A DNA stretch of 33,592 nucleotides from assembly GCA_019232905.1 (NCBI GenBank), contig JAFANA010000091.1:1-33592 (forward strand). The letters are read 5' to 3'. This document shows, piece by piece, positions 22,120 through 29,860 of this stretch (within the stretch, counting starts at the first letter, position 1; every line of letters starts with the position of its first letter). Made by a program: the position numbers and the translations under genes. The notes beneath the pieces were generated by a model. The model saw only the letters and a list, made by a program, of their open reading frames with translations. It had not been told where the DNA came from and searched no databases. Origin of the DNA: Vulcanimicrobiota bacterium (GTDB taxonomy: Bacteria; Vulcanimicrobiota; Vulcanimicrobiia; Vulcanimicrobiales; Vulcanimicrobiaceae).

Positions 22120-23232
22120 TTACCCCTGTACGGCGTAGTTCACGATCTGCACCTGCGTGCCGTTCCCGTACGTTAACGTCCCATTCCCAAATTGGTCGAC
22201 CGTAAAAGTCGCGACGGTCGCGCCCGTATCCGTGCGCGTGAGCGTCCCGTTCAACGTACCGTTCACTGCACCCGAAATTGCAGCGGCACCGCCGTTGGCC
22301 GAGTCGCTCGCGGTCAATGAAACGTCGGAGCCGCTCTCGGATCCAGTGATCGAGACCGATCCGGTTTGCGCGGACGCGGGCGAAATGGTCCAATCCGGGA
22401 GTGTCGCAGCGGAGATCGACAAGCCGTCGAGTGCGCTTTGGTACGCACTTGCCTGCATCGATATCGCTGCGCCGCTCGAGTTGGTTGTCGCGGTGAAGCT
22501 CACATTGGCGCCTTGTTCGAGCGACGAGGTATACACGTCGGCGGCAACGGCAACGCCGCACGAGACGCTCGTTGTCGAGGCTGCGCTGCAGCCGACGCCG
22601 ATTTCACCTTCTGGCTTTCCGTTGTTTACAACGTTGGTCATCAGAATTGAAAGCCCGGTCAAGACTTGCGAGCTATTGTAGACAAGCGTAATCTGTGCGT
22701 TCGCGGTCTCCGTTACGGCACCGCTCGAAGAGTAAAGCGTTTCGGTCGCCGGACCGGAGACGGTATTTCCGCTCTGCGTCGCCGTCCAAACGATCGTGCT
22801 TTCGATCTCCGTGCACACTGAATCGTAGTACGTCGAAACCGTAATAACGGTCGAACCGTTTGGCCCGGACGCCGTCGAGGTCACGGAACCATTCGTGCAT
22901 CCCGGGGCCGACGTGGCCATCGCGATTGGATGTCGGGAATCGAAAAAGCCTGAGCGCCGCGCCTGTGCAACGGCTGCACGCAATGCATTGCGCTGTCGCG
23001 CGAACGGCGTCGCGCTGCCGCCGCTGGCCTCACGTACCGCTTGTGCTGCCGCGAGTGAATTTTGCGCGTCGGCACGTTGAACGCTTTGCTGGCCCATGGA
23101 ACTGCCCGACGCGCCGGGCGGCGTAACGGTGCCGCCACCGCCGCCGGTTGGCCCGGATGTTCCGCCGCCACCACCACAAGCCGCGAGCAAAGTTGTAATC
23201 GTGATAAAGGCAAAAGCGCGCGCAAACGTCAC
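22120..23232 (-). CDS. Lipoprotein, Ser/Thr/Gly-rich, unknown function
   Basis: 370 residues. GTG 23232, with AAGGAG eight bases upstream, begins VTFARAFAFITITTLLAACG, a classical lipoprotein signal with lipobox L-A-A-C; the mature protein starts with Cys followed by Gly, Ser and Thr linkers. The remainder is strand-rich and low in charge (STVITVSTYYDSVCTEIEST, NGTLNGTLTRTDTGATVATF, FGNGTLTYGNGTQVQIVNYA), suggesting a surface or periplasmic beta-rich fold. An upstream ATG at 23271 is rejected. No family recognised. It is co-transcribed with the metallothionein-like gene. Confidence 0.85.
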   Translation of the reverse strand: MTFARAFAFITITTLLAACGGGGGTSGPTGGGGGTVTPPGASGSSMGQQSVQRADAQNSLAAAQAVREASGGSATPFARQRNALRAAVAQARRSGFFDSRHPIAMATSAPGCTNGSVTSTASGPNGSTVITVSTYYDSVCTEIESTIVWTATQSGNTVSGPATETLYSSSGAVTETANAQITLVYNSSQVLTGLSILMTNVVNNGKPEGEIGVGCSAASTTSVSCGVAVAADVYTSSLEQGANVSFTATTNSSGAAISMQASAYQSALDGLSISAATLPDWTISPASAQTGSVSITGSESGSDVSLTASDSANGGAAAISGAVNGTLNGTLTRTDTGATVATFTVDQFGNGTLTYGNGTQVQIVNYAVQG

Positions 23233-23250
23233 AAAGCACTCCTTACGAAT

Positions 23251-23282
23251 AAAAAAGCGTGATGCAAGCATTCATGCATCAC
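23251..23282 (-). terminator. Intrinsic terminator of greA-lysS
   Basis: An 8-bp perfect stem (GTGATGCA with TGCATCAC), an 8-base loop, then GC and six T on the minus strand, about 52 bases behind the lysS stop. It separates lysS from the lipoprotein gene. Confidence 0.85.
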
Positions 23283-23333
23283 GCCAAGGCCGCCTGGCGC
23301 CTAGTACCTTCGGACTATTGGACGGTTCGGATG

Positions 23334-24854
23334 TTATCCGTGCTGACGCTGGAGTGGAAACAGCAAGACGTCGCGGATCGATGTGTTGTTCGTGAGCAAC
23401 ATGACCAACCGGTCCATGCCGATACCGATGCCGGCCGTTGGGGGCATACCGTACTCGAGCGCCCGTACGAAGTCCCAATCAGGATGCGGGATTTCTTCGT
23501 CGCCCTGCGCGCGCTCGCGCACTTGCGCTTCGAAGCGCGCGCGCTGATCGTCGGGATCGTTCAGCTCGGTGAACGCGTTCGAAATCTCCATGTGGTTGCA
23601 GAAAAGTTCGTAACGGTCGACGAGATCCGGATCGCCCGACTTGCGCTTCGAAAGCGGCGAAATAATTACCGGGTAATCCATCACGAACGTCGGTTCAATC
23701 AAATGGGGCTCCAACACGCGCTCGAAAATCTTGTCGAGCGCATGACCGTGCGTCGGCGATTTCGGCAGTCCGAGCTCTTCCAGAATCGCGGCTGCGCCGT
23801 CCGGATCGAGAAGCCGCTCGCGCGTGAACCGGCCGCCGGAATGTTGCGCGATACCTTCCAAATACGAGATGCGCTTGAACGGACGCGCAAACGAAATCTC
23901 GCGATCGCCGACGGTCAGTTTGTCGTCATTGCCCGTCACGACACCGACGAGATGCGAGATCAACGCTTCGTTGAACTCCATCATGTCATGGACGTCCCAG
24001 TACGCTGCATAGAGTTCGAGCATCGTGAACTCGGGATTATGCGTCGTGTCGATGCCTTCGTTGCGGAAAATGCGTCCGATTTCGTAGACGCGTTCCATTC
24101 CGCCGACGATCAAGCGCTTCAGATTCAGCTCGGTCGCGATACGAAGTTGCATCTCTTCGCCCGAAAGCGCATTGACGTTCGTGAGGAACGGGCGCGCGGC
24201 AGCACCGCCCGCCACGTGCAGGAGCGTCGGCGTTTCACATTCGTAGAAGCCGTTGCCGTCGATAAAGCGTCGCGTCTCCGCAATGATCCGGCTGCGCATC
24301 ATCATCGTATCGCGCACGTCGGAATTGACGATTAGATCGACGTACCGTTGACGATAGCGTTTCTCGACGTCTTGCAATCCGTGCCACTTGTCGGGCAGCG
24401 GCATCAGCGCTTTCGAGAGTACTTCGAACGAGCGTACGTGAAGCGTCAGATCGCCCTTCTTCGAACGGAACATGAACCCGCTCACGCCGACGACGTCGCC
24501 GCGATCCAAGTCGTTCCAATCGGCGAACCGTTCGTCGCCCAGTTCATCTTTGCGAACGTAGAGCTGCAGGCGGCCGGTGCGATCGTGCAAATCGGCAAAG
24601 AGCGTTTTGCCGGCCGTGCGAATCGACATCAGCCGGCCGGCGATGTTCCAATTCTCCGATTCCGCATGCGCACCGACGTCAAGCACTTCGTACTGACGCA
24701 GGAGATCTTCCGCGGTCGTATCGACGGCAAAACGCCGTGCTTCGAACGGATCGCGTCCGCGAGAACGCAAAGCGGCCAGATTTTCTCGTCTGGCCGCTAC
24801 GAGTGATGCTTCAGTTTTCCCGAGCTCGTGCTCGGCGCCAACGTCGGCTGACAT
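23334..24854 (-). CDS. lysS: Lysyl-tRNA synthetase, class II
   Basis: 506 residues, full length. OB-fold anticodon domain (NIAGRLMSIRTAGKTLFADL, GRLQLYVRKDELG), class II motif 1 (RRFIDGNGFYECETPTLLHV), motif 2 (VYEIGRIFRNEGIDTTHNPE, FTMLELY) and motif 3 (AGIGIGMDRLVMLLTN). It charges tRNA-Lys in the cytoplasm. An 18-bp gap separates it from greA upstream, so the two are co-transcribed. Confidence 0.99.
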   Translation of the reverse strand: MSADVGAEHELGKTEASLVAARRENLAALRSRGRDPFEARRFAVDTTAEDLLRQYEVLDVGAHAESENWNIAGRLMSIRTAGKTLFADLHDRTGRLQLYVRKDELGDERFADWNDLDRGDVVGVSGFMFRSKKGDLTLHVRSFEVLSKALMPLPDKWHGLQDVEKRYRQRYVDLIVNSDVRDTMMMRSRIIAETRRFIDGNGFYECETPTLLHVAGGAAARPFLTNVNALSGEEMQLRIATELNLKRLIVGGMERVYEIGRIFRNEGIDTTHNPEFTMLELYAAYWDVHDMMEFNEALISHLVGVVTGNDDKLTVGDREISFARPFKRISYLEGIAQHSGGRFTRERLLDPDGAAAILEELGLPKSPTHGHALDKIFERVLEPHLIEPTFVMDYPVIISPLSKRKSGDPDLVDRYELFCNHMEISNAFTELNDPDDQRARFEAQVRERAQGDEEIPHPDWDFVRALEYGMPPTAGIGIGMDRLVMLLTNNTSIRDVLLFPLQRQHG

Positions 24855-24872
24855 GATCGAAACCTCGTCGGA

Positions 24873-25397
24873 CTAAGACGCTTTTTTCGCTGCCTTCTTT
24901 GCGGGCGCCACTGCGCCGTTGCCGTTCTTGATCGTTTCGATCTTGTATTTGACGACGCCGCGGGGCGTGGAAACGTCGACCGTCTCGCCTTTCTTGTGAC
25001 CGATCAGCGCGCGGCCGAGGGGCGATTCATTCGAGATCCGCTTTGCACTCGGATCGGCTTCCGCGGATCCGACGATGTGGAATTCGTAGCTGTCGTTGTT
25101 CTTGAGATCTTTGACCTTCACGGTCGCGCCCAAGTGCACTTCGTCGGCTGCGTATTCGGACTCATCGATAATGCGTGAATTACGAATCATCGCTTCGAGT
25201 TTGAGGATGCGTCCTTCGATGAACGCCTGCTCCTGCTTGGCGTCCTCATACTCGGCGTTTTCGCTCAGGTCGCCGTACTCTTTCGCCTGTCGAATCCGGT
25301 CGTTGACCTCTTTGCGATGGACGGTCTTGAGCTCGTCGAGCTCGTTCTGGAGTTTCGCCAGGCCTTCGGCGGTGAGAATGATCTCTTTTTCGTTCAA
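24873..25397 (-). CDS. greA: Transcription elongation factor GreA
   Basis: 174 residues. The N-terminal coiled coil ILTAEGLAKLQNELDELKTV with RQAKEYGDLSENAEYEDAKQ (acidic tip residues D and E) and the C-terminal FKBP-like domain (VGSAEADPSAKRISNESPLG, KKGETVDVSTPRGVVKYKI) are complete. GreA stimulates transcript cleavage by stalled RNA polymerase. A Lys/Ala tail (APAKKAAKKAS) extends beyond the usual end. TTG start with a GAGGG site eight bases upstream. Confidence 0.98.
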   Translation of the reverse strand: MNEKEIILTAEGLAKLQNELDELKTVHRKEVNDRIRQAKEYGDLSENAEYEDAKQEQAFIEGRILKLEAMIRNSRIIDESEYAADEVHLGATVKVKDLKNNDSYEFHIVGSAEADPSAKRISNESPLGRALIGHKKGETVDVSTPRGVVKYKIETIKNGNGAVAPAKKAAKKAS

Positions 25398-25547
25398 GTA
25401 CAGACCCTCACGAAGGATCGAGGAATAAGGCCATGTGGCCCGATCACCCGACCCCGTGTAATAAATTTTGCGCCCGGGAAGGACGCTGGCGCGGTTTGTT
25501 TGGGGGACTCGGACCGTTCCCCTGCACCATCACGGCAAACCGTAGTT
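25398..25547. other. Structured intergenic stretch between APC permease and greA
   Basis: This 150-bp gap contains nested inverted repeats: CGGTTTG with CAAACCG (492-498 and 536-542), inside them GGGGGA with TCCCC, and to the left GCGCC with GGCGC. A short GTTCTAC-GAGG-GTAGAAC hairpin overlaps the permease stop. No T-run marks a clear terminator and no recognised RNA family fits. It presumably contains the greA promoter; a candidate -10 is TTTATTA on the minus strand without a good -35. Confidence 0.4.
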
Positions 25548-26891
25548 CTACCCTCGTAGAACCCGACCGCGCCAGAGCGCAAACGGTATACCCAGCAGAA
25601 TCCCGGCCCACGCATACCATCGTAAGACGGGGTCTTCCACCGCGATGGTTGCCGCGAGGACACCGAGCAGAGCAAGCGCACCGATCGACGGGATCACGAT
25701 GCCTTTCAGCGACATGTCTCGCTCGCCGCTGAAACGCCGTACCGCGGCGAAGGCCGACAGCACGAAGAGCAAGCCCAGAAAGACGGAACTGGCATTCAAG
25801 ACCAGCTGGAGCTGGTCGGCAGCGGTCTTCGAGAAGCCGGTGATGAGTTCGCACACCGTTACAAGAACTGCGACGATCGCGAGCGACCAGAACGGCTCGT
25901 TGCGGCGGTCGAGTTCTCCGATCACTCGCGGCAAGAGGCGGTCACGCCCCATCGCAAAGGCGGACCGCGATAGGTACAGGATCGTCGTCCATAGCGTCGT
26001 CAGCGTCGAGACCAACACCGTCACGACGATTGCAACACGCCACCACCCTCCGCCGAGCAACGTGCCGACGTACGCAAGCGTGTCGGTTTGATTGTCTGCG
26101 AAGCCCCTAATTGTACCGAGATGCATGTAGGCGAGCATGCACGCGAGCAGCGCAATCGTCGAGACGATCAATCCGGCGATTCCGCCGCGACCCGACGCCG
26201 TCGCGGAATCGTCGACTTCCTCGCTCGTCGATGCGCTGACTTCCCAACCGTCGTTCATCCACACGGCGAGCGTCATCGCGGTTACGAATCCGCCGAGCGC
26301 AAACGGCACAGGCGCCGGATCCGTGTGCGTTGCCGCCGCGACGTGATGTGCGTGGGGGAGCACGACTGCAGCTACCGCCGTAACCGCCAGCACGAGCAAT
26401 TCAAAGGCGAGCGCAAGGAACGTCACGAGTGCTGTAGGTCGAACACCGATATACAGCAGCACCGAACTCGCGACAATCCAGACGGCGCCGACGACGGCGG
26501 CCCAAACGGGGTCGGTCTCATGCGCCGGCGCAACGAGCGCAAGCGTATAGAGTCCCGCGGGAACGGCAATCGCCATGGTCGCGAAAAAGTTCGAGAGCAG
26601 CAGCAGCCACGCGCCGTACGCACCAACATGCGTCCCGAAGGCCATCCGGATCCAGCTATACGAAGATCCCGCGTTCGGCGCAACGCGCGAGAGTTGAGCG
26701 AAGGCGATTGCGACGCACAGCATGATTGCCGAGAGCGCAAGAAATGCGAGGGGCGCACCCGTTCCCGCCGCGGCGACCATCGGCCCCATCGTCGAGGCAA
26801 GCGAATACGCCGGCCCCATCGATGCCGACGCAAGCACCGAAATATCGAAGTAGTGCAGAACGCGCGGCAGATGTCGTGAAACTTGTGCCAT
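25548..26891 (-). CDS. APC-superfamily amino acid/amine permease
   Basis: 447 residues with about twelve membrane helices. The start VLHYFDISVLASASMGPAYS, the G-x-x-I-x-x-G-type first helix, PNAGSSYSWIRMAFG (helix 3) and WMNDGWEVSASTSEEVDD (helix 6 region) are family landmarks. It probably carries amino acids or polyamines. It is the last gene of the six-gene operon, two bases behind the phosphoesterase, so its substrate may be connected with the aminotransferase. The substrate itself is not readable. Confidence 0.9.
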   Translation of the reverse strand: MAQVSRHLPRVLHYFDISVLASASMGPAYSLASTMGPMVAAAGTGAPLAFLALSAIMLCVAIAFAQLSRVAPNAGSSYSWIRMAFGTHVGAYGAWLLLLSNFFATMAIAVPAGLYTLALVAPAHETDPVWAAVVGAVWIVASSVLLYIGVRPTALVTFLALAFELLVLAVTAVAAVVLPHAHHVAAATHTDPAPVPFALGGFVTAMTLAVWMNDGWEVSASTSEEVDDSATASGRGGIAGLIVSTIALLACMLAYMHLGTIRGFADNQTDTLAYVGTLLGGGWWRVAIVVTVLVSTLTTLWTTILYLSRSAFAMGRDRLLPRVIGELDRRNEPFWSLAIVAVLVTVCELITGFSKTAADQLQLVLNASSVFLGLLFVLSAFAAVRRFSGERDMSLKGIVIPSIGALALLGVLAATIAVEDPVLRWYAWAGILLGIPFALWRGRVLRG

Positions 26892-26893
26892 CG

Positions 26894-27403
26894 CTACCGC
26901 TTTGAAAGATAGAAGCGATGTGAAGCGCGGACGGTTTTGCCCTCGACGCGCACGATGCCGTAGGAATACATGGGGTTGAGGCGCTTGTCGGTCGGCGAGC
27001 CGGGATTGAACATCAGCACGCCGTCGCGACGCGCGCGATACGGAATATGCGAATGGCCGAAAAGAATCGCATCGACCGTATCGTCGGCAAAGGCATTGTA
27101 TGCGCGGTCCGCAGTCGAGCGTCCCTTGCCTGCGTGACCGTGCACGATGCCGATACGGGCCTCATCCGCTTCGATGATCTTTCGTTCACCGAGCTCCTTG
27201 TGCAACTGCTTACCGTCGTTGTTGCCGGCTACCGCAATAACGGGCGCGATTTTTTCGAGCAGCTCGATCGCGATCGGCTCCGTCAGGTCGCCGCAGTGCG
27301 CGATAACATCGACTCCCGCCTTGCGCAAACCGCGAACGAGCGCCGGCGGCAGCTCGCGTCCGAAGCGCGGAAGATGTGTGTCGGAAACGACGCCGACGAT
27401 CAA
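26894..27403 (-). CDS. YfcE/MJ0936-type metallophosphoesterase
   Basis: 169 residues. Metal-site motifs: GVVSDTHLP (D-x-H), HCGDLTEP (G-D), AVAGNNDG (G-N-x-D), GIVHGHAGKG, and ILFGHSHIPYRAR (G-H-T/S-H). Members hydrolyse phosphodiesters; the natural substrate is usually unknown. TTG start overlaps the preceding stop (TTGA). Confidence 0.93.
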   Translation of the reverse strand: MIVGVVSDTHLPRFGRELPPALVRGLRKAGVDVIAHCGDLTEPIAIELLEKIAPVIAVAGNNDGKQLHKELGERKIIEADEARIGIVHGHAGKGRSTADRAYNAFADDTVDAILFGHSHIPYRARRDGVLMFNPGSPTDKRLNPMYSYGIVRVEGKTVRASHRFYLSKR

Positions 27404-28305
27404 TTCAGCGAAATAACCCGCGGCATAAGATGCAACTCGTGCAAGACGCGCTCGTAGTCAGCCGCGGTCACGTCTTCCCACCGCTTGCCGAGCAGCGCAA
27501 GCAGCGCCGCCTCGATGACGTTCGTTCCGAACGAACGCCCTTGGAAATCCGGCGTCGTCGTAATCAACGTCTTCACCCCGCGATCGCGCAGCTCGTCGAT
27601 ATTTGCTTGCGTCACCGTGTTCGTCAGCACGATCTTTCCATCGAGCCGCGCCGGCATGAATTGGCGCATGAAGTGGAAGTCGCCCGCGATAATGTCCGCC
27701 TCTTCGTAGTACTGCGGATACTTCGGCTCCGGCGGCTTCTCTTGTTTCTTCCCGGTCGGGTAAAAAAATTGAAACGGCAACTTGCAGGCGTCAGGCAGAT
27801 ACTTTTCCGCCATCTCTTCAAACGTCTTGAGATCGCGCACGGCCATGTCTTTGTCGAGCGCAAAAATAAAATCACCGAAGAGCACGTCGGCACCCGCGTC
27901 GACGAGCGCTTGTGCCATACCGAAACGGTCAAGCGCGCTGACCATCAAGACCTTTTTGCCGCGAAGATCGATGCCGAGTTCGTCTTGCATGAAACGCACT
28001 GCGTTGCGTTCGAGCGTGTTCTTAAGCCCGCTCCCGTCGACAACCGGCGTCGTTTTCGCAGCATTGAGCAAACGCAAACCGTCGCGCAACGCGTACCGGT
28101 GCGAACCGGCATACAAGTAAACATCGATCCCGCCAAGACCGATGGCATCAACGTGACCGTCGAGTTCCGAAACACGCTTGATCGCCATGTCGAGTTTGCC
28201 GTCTACGCCCTCGCGCGAGATATCAAACTCCTCGCCCAATAAATTCACGACCGCACGATGATCGCGAGTGGACGAGCCAAGGGAGACGGAAACGATTTTT
28301 TTCAA
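27400..28305 (-). CDS. Protein of the family labelled quinate 5-dehydrogenase
   Basis: 301 residues. The opening KKIVSVSLGSSTRDHRAVVN, then DGHVDAIGLGGIDVYLYAGS, TPVVDGSGLKNTLERNAVRF and GKKVLMVSALDRFGMAQALV are characteristic of a family carried in databases as quinate 5-dehydrogenase; I see no convincing quinate dehydrogenase fold, so the label should not be taken as function. A Rossmann-like stretch is possible at about 115-145. Later parts read GDFHFMRQFMPARLDGKIVL and NTVTQANIDELRDRGVKTLI. TTG start overlaps the reductase stop (TTGA). Confidence 0.75.
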   Translation of the reverse strand: MKKIVSVSLGSSTRDHRAVVNLLGEEFDISREGVDGKLDMAIKRVSELDGHVDAIGLGGIDVYLYAGSHRYALRDGLRLLNAAKTTPVVDGSGLKNTLERNAVRFMQDELGIDLRGKKVLMVSALDRFGMAQALVDAGADVLFGDFIFALDKDMAVRDLKTFEEMAEKYLPDACKLPFQFFYPTGKKQEKPPEPKYPQYYEEADIIAGDFHFMRQFMPARLDGKIVLTNTVTQANIDELRDRGVKTLITTTPDFQGRSFGTNVIEAALLALLGKRWEDVTAADYERVLHELHLMPRVISLN

Positions 28306-29414
28306 ACTGCCAGTCTCCGCATCGCAGCCGCTTCTCGCGTGGCGGCGATCTTTTCCGGTGTGATGGCGGCGTCGAACGCGCGCATGTCGGCGAGGGTGAA
28401 GCCACAGCGGGTTGCCATCGTTTCAATGTCGATGACTTTGTGAAGGTCGATGCCGCGGCCCAGTGTGTACGATTCCAAGCGGCGTTCGAGGGCGAGCACC
28501 ATCGTTTCGCTCATGCACGCAAGCGCCGTTCGCGGCGGCAGGTTCAAGTCGAAATCGGTACCGGGTTCACGGACGCGCTCGAACCGCGGCTCGCCGGGTA
28601 CGCGCATGTTGCCGCCTTCGGTCACGAGCACGTCGGGACGCTCGAGGGCAACGCGGCGGCTGACGTCGTGCGGCAGCGAAAGTTCGCACACCACTGCGCC
28701 GGTTTGCAAATCTTCGGGTTCGATGATGTCTTGCGTCGACGACGTTGCCGTGAGAATTAACTGCGAGCGCCGCACTGCGTCCGGAATGTCCGTCGTAAAG
28801 CTCGACTCGCACTGAAGTTCGTCGCGCACCTGTTCGTGAAACTTCGCGAGCCGCGTGTTGTTCCGTGCAACGAGAATCACGTGTTTAACGCGCGGCGCGA
28901 TCAGCTTTACGCACGCGCTTCCGATTGAACCGGTTGCCCCGACGACAACCGCCGTCGAACTCGCGGGATCGACTTCCATCTCGCTAGCGCCGCGGAAGAG
29001 GCTTTGAATCCCCGCCGCAATCGTGAGCGAATTGCCCGTCGTTACCGGGATCGGCGAACGCTCCGCGATCGTCACGCCGCCGTCACCGACGACGCCGGTA
29101 AAGGCACCTAGCCCGGCAACGTTTGCGCCCAGTTCGGCGCCGATCTCGATCGCGCGCACGATGCGTTTGTAGACCTCTTCGCGCGGAAGATCCATCATCT
29201 GCTCCGGCAGCAGCGGCGCAGCGACGAACCAGCCTTCGGTTTCGCGCCCATCGGGCGTGCGCACGCCCGTAACATGAACGGCCGCGTACGACGGCATCCA
29301 CTCGAGAATCTTGCGAATGATCGGCTCGCCTTTTCCGGCCGCGCCGGGCTCATAACGGGCGACGTCTTCAAGCGAGAGCGGATGAATGACGAAGCAGAAT
29401 TTCGGCGTCTTCAC
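28302..29414 (-). CDS. Acyl-ACP-reductase-like enzyme (Rossmann fold)
   Basis: 370 residues. It follows the layout of cyanobacterial long-chain acyl-ACP reductase: an N-terminal catalytic part with GANVAGLGAFTGVVGDGGVT and VTTGNSLTIAAGIQ, a Rossmann core VVVGATGSIGSACVKLIAPR (159-166 for G-A-T-G-S-I-G-S) and LATATSSTQDIIEPEDL-type sequence, and a C-terminal LACMSETMVLALE with Cys300. The last segment aligns with FACFAEAILLEFE, whose Cys is the acyl-thioester nucleophile in the cyanobacterial enzyme. Predicted reaction: acyl thioester plus NAD(P)H to aldehyde. Automatic annotation may call it shikimate dehydrogenase. GTG start one base behind the SRPBCC stop. Confidence 0.75.
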   Translation of the reverse strand: MKTPKFCFVIHPLSLEDVARYEPGAAGKGEPIIRKILEWMPSYAAVHVTGVRTPDGRETEGWFVAAPLLPEQMMDLPREEVYKRIVRAIEIGAELGANVAGLGAFTGVVGDGGVTIAERSPIPVTTGNSLTIAAGIQSLFRGASEMEVDPASSTAVVVGATGSIGSACVKLIAPRVKHVILVARNNTRLAKFHEQVRDELQCESSFTTDIPDAVRRSQLILTATSSTQDIIEPEDLQTGAVVCELSLPHDVSRRVALERPDVLVTEGGNMRVPGEPRFERVREPGTDFDLNLPPRTALACMSETMVLALERRLESYTLGRGIDLHKVIDIETMATRCGFTLADMRAFDAAITPEKIAATREAAAMRRLAV

Positions 29415-29415
29415 G

Positions 29416-29853
29416 CTACGTTTTTTCAGCCTCCGCCTTCAGCGCAGCGAGCATCATCTCGCTGTTTTCTTTGACCTTTTTCTCCAAGGTGGGGCCGATC
29501 AACTCCGCGAGGGTCGGCACGCCGAAATCATAGTCCACGCCGAGCACGACGTGCGTCAAGCCGTCGCGTTCCTCGAACGTCCACGCGCCTTCGAATTTAT
29601 CGAGATCTCCCTCGAGCAGCTTGTAGTCGATGCGCAGCGCGTCGTCGTTGAACCGGTCTTCTTCCGTCCACTCGATCGGCGCTTCTTCCACGAGCGTCTT
29701 CCAGCGCGTGATCCAGTGATCCGCGTGCCGCTCCACGACCGAGACGGTTTCTACGTCCGGCATGAATTGCGGAAAGCGTTCTTGATCTTTCGCAAGCTCG
29801 TACACCGCGCGCGCAGGCGCCGCGATTGCAATCGTGGTTTCGACGTAGGGCAT
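29416..29853 (-). CDS. SRPBCC (START-like) ligand-binding protein
   Basis: 145 residues with the polyketide cyclase/START fold: VETTIAIAAPARAVYELAKD, ERFPQFMPDVETVSVVERHA, a strand-rich centre (WKTLVEEAPIEWTEEDRF, LEGDLDKFEGAWTFEE) and the long C-terminal helix (LEKKVKENSEMMLAALKAEA). Such proteins bind hydrophobic molecules. It lies between the aminotransferase (7-bp gap) and the reductase (1-bp gap), suggesting it holds or presents the shared intermediate; that is inference. Confidence 0.88.
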   Translation of the reverse strand: MPYVETTIAIAAPARAVYELAKDQERFPQFMPDVETVSVVERHADHWITRWKTLVEEAPIEWTEEDRFNDDALRIDYKLLEGDLDKFEGAWTFEERDGLTHVVLGVDYDFGVPTLAELIGPTLEKKVKENSEMMLAALKAEAEKT

Positions 29854-29860
29854 GATGGGT

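Noticed and set aside
25440-25545. SRP RNA or cobalamin riboswitch in the gap upstream of greA
   Set aside because: Only short matches (CCCGGGAAGGA, AGGGGAAC and GGTCCGAGTCC); the conserved cores and pairings of both families are absent.
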